This document shows positions 32,806-39,893 of a stretch of 41,225 bases of DNA, piece after piece (position 1 is the first letter of the stretch; each line of letters begins with the position of its first letter). The stretch is from a virus. The stretch spans positions 1-41,225 of IMG/VR virus record IMGVR_UViG_3300006749_000030, one strand, 5' to 3'. A program made the position numbers and the translations under genes. The notes under the pieces are model-generated. The model was given only the letters and a program-made list of their open reading frames with translations. It searched no databases and was not told the origin of the DNA.

Positions 32806-34038
32806 TTACAAAGATAGCAAATCCCTTTTGAAGTGTTTTAATGTATAATCTTTCTTCTTTACTACTGCTTTATAAATTTTTTTTTCTATACCCTTGTTTG
32901 AAAATACCCAATAAATTTTATTATACATTCTGTTTTTGGTTGTCATTCTATCCCTGCTTTGCCAATAACTTGTTGCCGAAAAATCAATATTAAAATACAC
33001 CAGAGCTTCTGCATGGCGCAAGCTTATTCCTTCTCTTCCTGAAACAATTTGTAGGGCTATATTTTTATTAGTGTCTTTAAAGACACCGATGTCTGTAGTT
33101 ATTGATTCTAAAAAAGTTTCTTTCAAGACATCTAGTTCTTTTTTAAACTTATAAAATATAGCAATCTTTTTATTTTTAAACTTTCTTTTTATAAACTCTG
33201 CCTTGCTGTTATCCACAACCATAGAGTTTCCGCTTTCAAATATGATAGTTCCGCTATATATCTGGTGAAGCTTCTGCATAAGTTTGACGGGCGTGTCTGC
33301 CAATATAACTTCTTCTTTCCCTTGCACGACTAAATCTTTTTTTAATCTTGTGGCAAGATTGTAAGTTTCAGGTTTCATTTGTACCTCTAATATTTTTTCT
33401 TCAGTTTTAACTACAAACCCCGCTTCTTTTTGAGAGTAGCTTATTGTGTAGGGTTTCATTTCGTCAAGTATTGTAAGTAGCCCATTGCTGTAGTCCCTAA
33501 TTCTAAGTGAGTTTATAATTCTTTCTTTTACATTTACATAATCATCGCAAAACCTATAGAAGTTTTTGTATTTTTTATAAGGGTTGTTAGGTATCCCATA
33601 AACCTGATGATACATTTGGCAATAAGATTCTGGGGTTGGTGTGCCTGACAACAACATAACATAGGGTTTGTTTTTTTCAATTAACTTTTTTACTTGTAAA
33701 GCTCGTTTACTTGGCTTAGGGAACGCTCCCATTCCGTGAGCTTCATCACAAATAATCACATCAATATTAACTAAATCTACCTTGTGAAGCGACTCATAAT
33801 TAATTACCGTTAACTTAAACGGTTCCCCGAGTTTTTGCATATCCGATTCTATACTTGATATGGCTTTCTTTTTAGTAATAAATAAAGCGTTAACAACCTT
33901 CAAACGCTGGCAGATGCTAAGGCTGGTAAGAGTTTTACCAGTCCTAACTTCCATTGCTAAATAACAAAAACCATAGCGTGTTACAAGGTCTACGCCCTGT
34001 GTTACAATTTTTTTTTGATATGGTCTAAGTTTTATCAT
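32806..34038 (-). CDS. SNF2-type DNA helicase/translocase
   Basis: 410 residues from ATG 34038. Helicase motifs in order: RPYQ (5-8), Walker A VRTGKT (31-36), DEAH (98-101), SGTPTP (131-136), and in the second domain IVSGREGISL and YWQSRDRMTT, the motif VI Q-x-x-D-R. This is the two-domain superfamily 2 helicase of SNF2 type in a compact form, likely moving on dsDNA to aid recombination or replication. It overlaps a small upstream gene by 4 nt. The 16-bp palindrome copy 2 is inside it, encoding V-F-K-D-T. Functional pairing with the adjacent VRR-NUC is likely. Confidence 0.8.
   Translation of the reverse strand: MIKLRPYQKKIVTQGVDLVTRYGFCYLAMEVRTGKTLTSLSICQRLKVVNALFITKKKAISSIESDMQKLGEPFKLTVINYESLHKVDLVNIDVIICDEAHGMGAFPKPSKRALQVKKLIEKNKPYVMLLSGTPTPESYCQMYHQVYGIPNNPYKKYKNFYRFCDDYVNVKERIINSLRIRDYSNGLLTILDEMKPYTISYSQKEAGFVVKTEEKILEVQMKPETYNLATRLKKDLVVQGKEEVILADTPVKLMQKLHQIYSGTIIFESGNSMVVDNSKAEFIKRKFKNKKIAIFYKFKKELDVLKETFLESITTDIGVFKDTNKNIALQIVSGREGISLRHAEALVYFNIDFSATSYWQSRDRMTTKNRMYNKIYWVFSNKGIEKKIYKAVVKKKDYTLKHFKRDLLSL
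32809..32816 (-). promoter_or_regulatory. Putative minus-strand -7 box before VRR-NUC
   Basis: Read on the minus strand, TATCTTTG (then TAAAAA) fits TAnnTTTG and lies just upstream of TTG 32796, overlapping the end of the helicase gene. It is similar to the late-strand boxes. No -33 TTG is visible. Such motifs are frequent by chance inside AT-rich coding DNA, so the call is weak. Confidence 0.3.
33071..33086. repeat. Palindrome copy 2 (GTGTCTTTAAAGACAC)
   Basis: A perfect 16-bp palindrome inside the SNF2-type helicase gene, identical to those at 12532-12547 and 40116-40131. It encodes V-F-K-D-T (IGVFKDTN) on the minus strand, exactly as in copy 3. No T-run follows it, so it is not a terminator. 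Confidence 0.85.
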
Positions 34039-34220
34039 GTTTTAAAATAATCCCACACACTACGAAACGCAACTTTTGTGGGCAATGTTTTGTGGTAAAG
34101 TTTAGGGTCTATTTCTAACTCATTTAATTTACTTTTTACTTGAACAAACCCTTTTTCTTTAAAATAATTTTCATTTAGATATTCTAAGTAATTCTTTTTT
34201 TTATTGTTTGAATTTATCAT
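34035..34220 (-). CDS. Unknown 61-aa protein
   Basis: Start chosen at ATG 34220 (MINSNNKKKNYLEYLNENYF), giving a 20-nt overlap with the upstream gene; the longer frame from 34271 is deeper inside it. Ends with TKVAFRSVWDYFKT, a 4-nt overlap with the helicase. Helical; no motif recognised. The spacing pattern suggests a real member of the operon. Confidence 0.4.
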   Translation of the reverse strand: MINSNNKKKNYLEYLNENYFKEKGFVQVKSKLNELEIDPKLYHKTLPTKVAFRSVWDYFKT

Positions 34221-34434
34221 CAATGTGTTTTTTAATTTTTTTACATTTTTCATATTCCTCCATGTTTTCAAAATAATTTAAAAGATTGACTACGGTTTTT
34301 TTTTTGATTTTCTCACCTGGATTATGCATTACATATGGATAGATAGACATAATTATATCTTCAACTGGGACTTTATTTATAATTATATAGTAAGAGTTCC
34401 TGTGAGCTAAATCTATTTGTTCTTCCGTTGTCAT
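34201..34434 (-). CDS. Conserved small phage protein, unknown
   Basis: 77 residues from ATG 34434, overlapping the primase-helicase stop by 4 nt. The C-terminal half VVNLLNYFENMEEYEKCKKI has the Y-F-E-x-x-E-E-Y-E-K-C pattern that I recall in a short helical family of phage replication regions. No enzymatic residues are seen. Possibly an accessory to the primase-helicase encoded directly upstream. Confidence 0.5.
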   Translation of the reverse strand: MTTEEQIDLAHRNSYYIIINKVPVEDIIMSIYPYVMHNPGEKIKKKTVVNLLNYFENMEEYEKCKKIKKHIDDKFKQ

Positions 34435-36848
34435 AAAAGCTTTCTTTGATAATTTATTTCATCTAATCTTTTCATTCTCATCCACTTTCCCTTTTGGTCT
34501 CTTCCCTCCTCTGGGGTTACACCTGTTTTATACCTCGCATAAGAAACCATCCACTTATTAAATCTAATTCTACTAATAGACATTTTTGCTCTTGGCCCGT
34601 AGTCTGGGTATTCGTCTATAAAATTAAAATAACAATCTTGAAAATGTATTCTATGGTCTACCACCAATGCTGTATTTGGTTGGTTTCCATTTATCAATCC
34701 ACACCACTCTATAAAATCGTGACAGGTTTCTGCTGATAGTTGTCTTATTTTTAAGTTTACAAACTTGCTTTCAACCAGCCCGTTTGTCAAATAATCTTGC
34801 AAACACCTTATCATGTAGTTGTCAAAATCGCACCACTCATCATCATTCCAATCTCCAAACATCAGCTTGCCAAATTCATCAAGTGGTGTAAAGTTTTTAT
34901 TATAATGCTGATGAAGTTCGAGCTCCCACTTTCTTCTTGCAAAGGAATTTCCCGCACCTTTAATAGCATAGTTTGTGGTAATTGCTATCTTGGGCGACTT
35001 GCTGAAAGGTATCTTAATTGCGTCTTTGTTTTTCTTTTCCAATGTAAGTCCTTCTGTAACGACTGAGAACAATCTTTCAAAGTCAAAATATTTTTTAACA
35101 TCATCAAACACAAGTATCTGCGTGTCTGCCGACACAAGTTGATAGGCAAAAGACCTTTCAAACATAAAAGACTTCCCGTCAATTGTAACAATTTTTTTCA
35201 TATGAGCTAAAGCGGTCATAAATAATCCCTTTCCTGTACCACCCTCTGGGTTATCTGATATTACCTCATCATTTAAAATTACTGCGGGACAGTAAGATAA
35301 ATTTTTGTAGCCATGCATTAGAAAACCAATAGTAGATTCCATTGACGACACTCTGCTTTCTTCTTGACCACATATGTTTTTGATAAAAGTTTGGTAGTAA
35401 CCGTCCTCTTGCACTCCACACAAATTAAAGTTTCTATTTATCACATGGTCTTTCCAAACATATCCTCCTAAATCTAAATAATCTATGGGCACTATTTCGT
35501 TCTTGGTAATTTTTACTGCACAATTTTTATAATACAAGTAAGAAGTTTCTTTAGTGTCTTCAATAAAATAAATATCTATGGTTGATAGCATAGACAAAAA
35601 CTCCTCTTTAAAAAAACGAGTATTGTCTGCAAAATAATTATAGATAGACATATCGTCATCTTCAATCAAGTGGTTTAAAATAAAATCCTTTATTTGTTTT
35701 TCGTCAGTGTGGTCTATTAAGTTGTTGGTAACTTTCACGAACACATAGTTCTTTCCTCCTTCGGGGCAATACTTATAAAACCCGTTGTCCTCTAAAAAAT
35801 GTTTGAAAAGTATATGTATAATTTTAATTACCCCTTTATCTGTTTTGCTCCAAAATTTTTCCTCTTGATTTTCTTCATCTAATCTTTTTAAAACTGAATC
35901 AATAGTTCTGTCTTCAACCTCTTCATCTTGTAGTTGTTGTTTGATTTCGTTTTTAGAAGAGCCTCGTTTCAATTTTACTTTTATGTTGTTCAATCTGTCC
36001 TCGTCCTCATAGTATTTCGTACCAAAATTTGCCGTGTTTGAGTAGGCCGAATCAATTGTTCGTGTTATCTCTGCCTCGTTAAAATCTTTGGTCTTATAGT
36101 TTGAAAGAACATAGCCTGCTAATGATTTATTTATCCCAAAGTCGTTAAAAGCACTAGCTAAAACGAAACAATTATTGTTTCTTTGCCCTTCTATCATAGG
36201 GTATTTTTTCTTCCACCAAATTAAAAGTATATCTACAATCTTGTTTTCATCTGTAATTGGAATGGTTGGTAAATCTTTAATTATATGTTTCTCTTCATAA
36301 TCTTTCTCTTCAATCTTATCCCAAACACTTGAGTTTTCATTAATGTAAAGCAATGGGTCGTAGCTTTCATAACAAACTCTTGATACATTTTTACAAGTCG
36401 GGTCAAAGTGTGGGTTGTCAAAATGAGATTGCAATGAATTAAAATACTTCACATGATTATCTACATCTTGCGGTATCTTTACCAATACCTTAAGTCCTTT
36501 TCCCGAAGGAGATATAAACACCGAATACACATAAGGATTTTTGGTTAGTTGTTCTTTGTCCTGTAATAACTCTTTGTTTTTTTCATATCCATCAAAGTCC
36601 AAACAAATAAAACCTGAATGATGCTGTATCGAACTATCGTTTCTTTTAGTAAATATTCCTGAAAAGCAAATAGCGGGTAAGTTTTTCTTCATTTCATTTC
36701 TCTCATCTTTTCTCTTTTCGAGGCGGATACTTTTGACAAGTTCTTTGCTTGCTCCGTGTTTGATTCTCTCTAAAATACTATCCATTGTCCTATGAAATGG
36801 AGTGTCTGTCTCTTTTATATTTTGAAATATTGTTATGTTTGGTGTCAT
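34431..36848 (-). CDS. Primase-polymerase and D5-type helicase fusion
   Basis: 805 residues from ATG 36848. N terminus (about 1-175) is a VirE-N/BT4734-type AEP primase: CLDFDGYEK with D84 and D86, SPSGKGLKVLV (113-123), and SRVCYESYDP with R157. A linker region follows with an EGQRNNNCFVLASAFNDFG and LSNYKTKDFNEAE pattern (PriCT-like). The C-terminal helicase has Walker A NPEGGTGKG (533-541), Walker B ILVFDD (578-583) and ITTN sensor (623-626), with RRKWE beyond. One protein thus can prime and unwind, as in several Bacteroidetes elements. It is the main replication enzyme here; no DNA polymerase is visible, so polymerase may be host-derived or outside the window. Confidence 0.8.
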   Translation of the reverse strand: MTPNITIFQNIKETDTPFHRTMDSILERIKHGASKELVKSIRLEKRKDERNEMKKNLPAICFSGIFTKRNDSSIQHHSGFICLDFDGYEKNKELLQDKEQLTKNPYVYSVFISPSGKGLKVLVKIPQDVDNHVKYFNSLQSHFDNPHFDPTCKNVSRVCYESYDPLLYINENSSVWDKIEEKDYEEKHIIKDLPTIPITDENKIVDILLIWWKKKYPMIEGQRNNNCFVLASAFNDFGINKSLAGYVLSNYKTKDFNEAEITRTIDSAYSNTANFGTKYYEDEDRLNNIKVKLKRGSSKNEIKQQLQDEEVEDRTIDSVLKRLDEENQEEKFWSKTDKGVIKIIHILFKHFLEDNGFYKYCPEGGKNYVFVKVTNNLIDHTDEKQIKDFILNHLIEDDDMSIYNYFADNTRFFKEEFLSMLSTIDIYFIEDTKETSYLYYKNCAVKITKNEIVPIDYLDLGGYVWKDHVINRNFNLCGVQEDGYYQTFIKNICGQEESRVSSMESTIGFLMHGYKNLSYCPAVILNDEVISDNPEGGTGKGLFMTALAHMKKIVTIDGKSFMFERSFAYQLVSADTQILVFDDVKKYFDFERLFSVVTEGLTLEKKNKDAIKIPFSKSPKIAITTNYAIKGAGNSFARRKWELELHQHYNKNFTPLDEFGKLMFGDWNDDEWCDFDNYMIRCLQDYLTNGLVESKFVNLKIRQLSAETCHDFIEWCGLINGNQPNTALVVDHRIHFQDCYFNFIDEYPDYGPRAKMSISRIRFNKWMVSYARYKTGVTPEEGRDQKGKWMRMKRLDEINYQRKLL

Positions 36849-37002
36849 CTTGTGTTGGGTTTGTGTTAAGTTTATGTTGTCAATCTCTTTGATTTTCAGT
36901 TAGTTGCATACTTTGTTAACTTTTCCTTATGTATGTGGGAAAAAAAAATAATGTTATAGTAAATATATATATATCATTGCACAATAAAAAGCGAGCATTT
37001 GT
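36849..37002. other. Non-coding leader of primase gene; possible origin region
   Basis: About 150 bases without a gene, upstream of the primase-helicase start. It contains an A-rich run and an alternating ATATATATATAT tract (36963-36974) near a CATTGCACAATA segment. No clear minus-strand promoter (TAnnTTTG) is found. Easily melted AT tracts next to replication genes can be origins, but no iteron cluster or DnaA-box cluster is visible. Confidence 0.25.
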
Positions 37003-37038
37003 AAGGTAAAAAAAAAGGGGAGTTTAATCCCCCTTTTT
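37003..37038 (-). terminator. Terminator after SSB-like gene
   Basis: On the minus strand GGGGGATTAAACTCCCC is followed by nine or more T. The stem pairs 37017-37020 with 37029-37033, and the flanking A/T runs extend it so it may work in both directions. It would end the upstream part of the early operon before the primase. Confidence 0.7.
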
Positions 37039-37056
37039 GTGTATAAAACTTTAGTT

Positions 37057-37335
37057 TTAAAAAGGTAGTCCGTCTCCACCTTCAGCAGTTTGTTGTTCCT
37101 CTACCTTCGGTGTTGGCTCCCATGTGTCTAATTGCATATAAATATTACCTGATTTGGCAGTCTTTACATCTATGTTTACCCAACCCTTTTTTTTGTTAGC
37201 ATTTAAGAACGCAATAGCATCGTCTACTTTTACACTCATGCTTCCAACTACGAAGTCGGGTGCATTTGGCTTCCTTTTAAAAGAAAACCCATCTGCAAAG
37301 ATAGGGTCATCTTGCACTTGTTGATTGTTTTTCAT
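37057..37335 (-). CDS. Putative single-stranded DNA-binding protein
   Basis: 92 residues from ATG 37335. A beta-rich core with FVVGSMSVKVDDAIAFL (28-44) and KGWVNIDVKTAKSGNIYM, and a C-terminal tail ending GGDGLPF. That ending resembles the acidic DDxxPF tail of bacterial SSB, which recruits helicases and other partners. The protein is smaller than standard SSB (about 170 aa) but of the size of small phage SSBs. It is encoded between a recombination pair and a primase-helicase, as expected. A terminator follows. OB-fold not proven, but the tail and position favour it. Confidence 0.55.
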   Translation of the reverse strand: MKNNQQVQDDPIFADGFSFKRKPNAPDFVVGSMSVKVDDAIAFLNANKKKGWVNIDVKTAKSGNIYMQLDTWEPTPKVEEQQTAEGGDGLPF

Positions 37336-37474
37336 ATTGTTTATTAATTATTAATTTTTGTTCCAATAATCTTAATGTTTCAGAAATGATTTGACTCTTT
37401 TCTTGTTGATTTTTACAAGTAGTTGGAACATCCACTTGAAAAAAATCTTTCTTTTTTTTAAATAAGTTTATCAT
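37307..37474 (-). CDS. Possible 55-aa coupled protein
   Basis: ATG 37474 to TGA 37307-37309, overlapping the exonuclease end by 17 nt and the SSB start by 29 nt in other frames. It begins MINLFKKKKDFFQVDVPTTC and continues as a charged amphipathic helix (IISETLRLLEQKLIINKQYE). It fills the otherwise empty gap between two genes, which supports translation, but an unusual amount of overlap makes chance possible. No family recognised. Confidence 0.4.
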   Translation of the reverse strand: MINLFKKKKDFFQVDVPTTCKNQQEKSQIISETLRLLEQKLIINKQYEKQSTSAR

Positions 37475-38192
37475 ATATAAAATAGTTTTCTATATCTTCA
37501 GTCGGATTATCGCCATAAAACTTTTGATATATTTCAATTGCTTTCTCAACCTTTTCCTCTCCTCTATCTATAAAGGATTGTTCTGGCTCAAACATGCCAA
37601 CCATCTGTGTTAGTTTGTCCACCACATAAAAAACAAGTGGCCTGTCAAACAAACATTGATATATGTAACACTGACTATCGTAATTATATAGTGTTGCTTT
37701 TCTTTTAAAGTCATTGATATTGCTTGATGATTTTAAATCAATAATTTGATTCTGGCCAAGTATATCCGCTTTGCCCTTCCACATTAGTCCTTTGATTTCT
37801 TTAATCATCGGCACTTCATATTGGTTATCGGGCGAATATAATTCATCAAAAAAAATAATGTTACTATTTATTGCACTAACCCATGAATGAACATCATCAA
37901 CTTCTTTTTGTAACAATGCTATTTCGATTTTTTGTTCAGCAACAAACTCTCTGTATGCTTTGTTGTTCCTGGTAGCTACATCAACCACTGGAAATTGTTT
38001 TGCTTTTTCGGGCTCTAAAATAAGCTGATGGAAAAATCTTCCAACCGCAAATTCTTTAGTGTCGGGACGAGACACTCCAAACTCTTTTGGATTTCTTAGC
38101 AAAGTTCCTATGTCGGAGTTGGAAAGATAATTCTTCCCAACCCCATTATAATATTCGTTGTCGTCTAAAAGTTTCTCTAATATTTTTTTCAT
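37458..38192 (-). CDS. PD-(D/E)XK exonuclease (RecE/RecB-like)
   Basis: 244 residues from ATG 38192. The YLSNSDIGTLLRNP opening, GRFFHQLILEPEK (H55), E126, GKADILGQNQIIDLKSS with D143, D152 and K154, and YNYDSQCYIYQ (Q174, Y178) follow the phage exonuclease form of the PD-(D/E)XK fold found with annealases. It probably resects dsDNA 5' ends to feed the annealase encoded just upstream (4-nt overlap). The Q/Y motif is a feature of RecB-type nucleases. Length is normal for the phage members. Confidence 0.75.
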   Translation of the reverse strand: MKKILEKLLDDNEYYNGVGKNYLSNSDIGTLLRNPKEFGVSRPDTKEFAVGRFFHQLILEPEKAKQFPVVDVATRNNKAYREFVAEQKIEIALLQKEVDDVHSWVSAINSNIIFFDELYSPDNQYEVPMIKEIKGLMWKGKADILGQNQIIDLKSSSNINDFKRKATLYNYDSQCYIYQCLFDRPLVFYVVDKLTQMVGMFEPEQSFIDRGEEKVEKAIEIYQKFYGDNPTEDIENYFIYDKLI

Positions 38193-38716
38193 GTCTTGAT
38201 TACATTAGAGATTTCTTTTTTCACATTTGCTTTTATCTTGTATTTCTTTTGAAGATTAGAAACAAGCTTTGCAATTCCCAAATTTTTATTTGCTACCACA
38301 TAACTTAAAACCTTGTCCCAGTTTTCATCTCCAATATTTAAATCATAAACAGTTGTTGTTTGGGGTGCTTCTTGTTGTGCGATAGCATTGGCTACCTCGT
38401 TGGCTGATGCTACTGAGGTGTCTAATCCAATACCAAAGTTACCTAAAGCTCTACCCCAAGCTGAAGTCTCGCAATTTTCTACATAACTTGTTTTGTTTAT
38501 AAAAGTACTTCCTTTACTTTCCTCTGCAAGTCCAGTAGCTATTGTTCTGCCTTCCTCATCTTTGATAATTGCTTTGATAAGAATTGTAGTGTCTGTCTTG
38601 TCTAACACTTTGCTTTCAAGTGTGTATCTGTTGAAATATTTTCTGAAATGTTTTAATCTTTCATGGACTTCAACATAGTCCTTTCCCTTTATGCTTATTG
38701 TTTTTAATTTATTCAT
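38189..38716 (-). CDS. Single-strand annealing protein (ERF/Rad52-like)
   Basis: 175 residues from ATG 38716. KDYVEVHERLKHFRKYFNRY, ILIKAIIKDEEGRTIATG, and NKTSYVENCETSAWGRALGN (74-93) are the typical core of phage ERF-type annealing proteins, with the tail being less ordered. It would coat single strands and anneal homologous DNA together with the coupled exonuclease, giving the phage its own recombination pathway. Annealase activity is by family; the ERF/Rad52 split cannot be decided from sequence alone. It overlaps both neighbours by 4 nt. Confidence 0.6.
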   Translation of the reverse strand: MNKLKTISIKGKDYVEVHERLKHFRKYFNRYTLESKVLDKTDTTILIKAIIKDEEGRTIATGLAEESKGSTFINKTSYVENCETSAWGRALGNFGIGLDTSVASANEVANAIAQQEAPQTTTVYDLNIGDENWDKVLSYVVANKNLGIAKLVSNLQKKYKIKANVKKEISNVIKT

Positions 38717-39114
38717 AATTTTAGTAGTTTATCGGTTATTAATTTATATTTATTCATCAATCTTTCTCTTGAGTTTTTTAAAGATTGTATTTGCTTTGGA
38801 TTTTTTTTGCCGTTCATTTCTAACTTTATTGAAACTTCAATTCTTTTTAGTTTGATTTTATAGTTGTCAAGCGCAAGCATATAACACCCATGCCTCCAAC
38901 CGCCCTCAAAAAAAGCAAGTAGTTGATTCTCGGTTAGTTTTTTATAGTGATGACCACCCAAAGCGGTGTTAAAAATACTTGTTTCTCCTGTATTATTATC
39001 TTTAAGTATTTTACAGCCGAATACCATTCTTGCTTTATATTCTGGTCCGTTTAAGTTGACTGCGTAAGGGTCTTGTACCGCTTGTTCAAATATATCTTTC
39101 ATTCTGTATTCCAT
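38713..39114 (-). CDS. Unknown 133-aa protein
   Basis: From ATG 39114, which overlaps the stop of the DnaA-like gene by one base. The sequence MEYRMKDIFEQAVQDPYAVN, GGHHYKKLTENQLLAFFEGG and a basic helical tail (KLKRIEVSIKLEMNGKKNPK) do not match a family I can name. A second start at codon 5 is possible. Position between the initiator-like protein and the annealase suggests a replication or recombination function, but no evidence beyond that. Confidence 0.45.
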   Translation of the reverse strand: MEYRMKDIFEQAVQDPYAVNLNGPEYKARMVFGCKILKDNNTGETSIFNTALGGHHYKKLTENQLLAFFEGGWRHGCYMLALDNYKIKLKRIEVSIKLEMNGKKNPKQIQSLKNSRERLMNKYKLITDKLLKL

Positions 39115-39422
39115 TAAAATACATCTTGGTTTTCTAATACTATGTTGGATATTATATTGCTATAATCTGCGTCCTCTTCGATTTTTTTTTCTACTTGAGC
39201 AATTCCATGTAAGATGGAAGAGTGCCCCACATCATAACCATTCCCCGACATATAGTCTTGGATATATCTTAATCTCATAGGCCTCGTATAACACAGGTAG
39301 TATAACAAATGTCTTGCGTCTACGACTTTTCTTTTTTTAGTTTTGTCAAATAACTCGTCTGTATCTATGCCGAAAAGATTAGTTACTTTTTCTACATACT
39401 GATTGAATATTCTTATTTTCAT
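39114..39422 (-). CDS. Stand-alone DnaA domain-IV-like protein
   Basis: 102 residues from ATG 39422. The pattern LFGIDTDELFDKTKKRKVVDARHLLYYLCY, then YIQDYM, GYDVGHSSILHGIAQVE matches the DNA-binding domain IV of DnaA: K-R, then x-x-D-A-R-x-x-x-Y-Y-L, then a helix and the H-S-S-I-L-H-x-I signature helix (67-74, DHTTVLHA in bacterial DnaA). The ATPase domain is missing, so it could bind DnaA-box-like sites and recruit or block host replication proteins. A phage initiator or a decoy for host DnaA are both possible. Coupled to the next gene by TAATG. Confidence 0.65.
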   Translation of the reverse strand: MKIRIFNQYVEKVTNLFGIDTDELFDKTKKRKVVDARHLLYYLCYTRPMRLRYIQDYMSGNGYDVGHSSILHGIAQVEKKIEEDADYSNIISNIVLENQDVF

Positions 39423-39516
39423 TTTGTTTATTTTGATAATGTTTAAATTGTTTTTGACCCTTTAACATACCATCGTACATGTCGGTCATAAGCTTCTGTA
39501 AAGTTTGTTTGTGCAT
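39379..39516 (-). CDS. Possible 45-aa peptide upstream of DnaA-like gene
   Basis: ATG 39516 to TAA 39379-39381, starting MHKQTLQKLMTDMYDGMLKG and continuing as a Gln/Lys/Asn-rich helix ending CRKSN. It fills most of the gap before the DnaA-like gene and overlaps it by 44 nt. The composition is protein-like. No family recognised. Confidence 0.35.
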   Translation of the reverse strand: MHKQTLQKLMTDMYDGMLKGQKQFKHYQNKQNENKNIQSVCRKSN

Positions 39517-39554
39517 AGTAAATGTTTGGTTTGATAAATTTATAAAATGTTTAA

Positions 39555-39893
39555 CTATTGTCCAAATTTTACTTGGTCTTTTTTCTTAATAATTTTAGCT
39601 CTTATCTTGTCGTTTTCTTTTTCCATCTCAACTTTTAGTAAGATTAAGTATCCAATTAAATCTTTTATGGTGTCCTCGCTTGAGGCAATACCACTGCACT
39701 TGTTTATCCCTAAGGTTTTTATGCGGGACAATTTGTCATCTATTCTTGCGCACAAACCTTCTGTTGCGTTTAGTTTTGAAAAGATATGTGGAGGGTTGTT
39801 TGCAGTGTCTCCATAGTTTTTGTTCTTCTCTAATAAAAGCAACACAACATCTCGTGCCACTTGTTTTATATATTCCTCTGTTGTTTTTTTCAT
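39555..39893 (-). CDS. DUF1599/nucleotide modification-associated domain protein
   Basis: 112 residues from ATG 39893 (ATGA overlap). KNKNYGDTANNPPHIFSKLN, ARIDDKLSRIKTL, then a DTIKDLIGYLILLK helix match the small helical Nmad/DUF1599 family: K-N-x-N-Y-G-D and R-I-D-D-K-L-S-R, then D-L-I-G-Y. Such proteins are often encoded near nucleotide-metabolism or modification genes in phages and may bind a nucleotide. No partner modification enzyme is seen within the window. Exact role unknown. Confidence 0.55.
   Translation of the reverse strand: MKKTTEEYIKQVARDVVLLLLEKNKNYGDTANNPPHIFSKLNATEGLCARIDDKLSRIKTLGINKCSGIASSEDTIKDLIGYLILLKVEMEKENDKIRAKIIKKKDQVKFGQ

Noticed and set aside
33209-33217. A perfect DnaA box TTATCCACA inside the helicase gene
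   Set aside because: A 9-mer of this kind is expected about 0.5 times by chance in 41 kb of this composition, no cluster is seen, and it lies in coding DNA.
35158-35165. TAnnTTTG-like boxes inside early coding genes (minus strand)
   Set aside because: The motif is expected several times per 10 kb in AT-rich DNA, and these are in coding sequence without a start site nearby.
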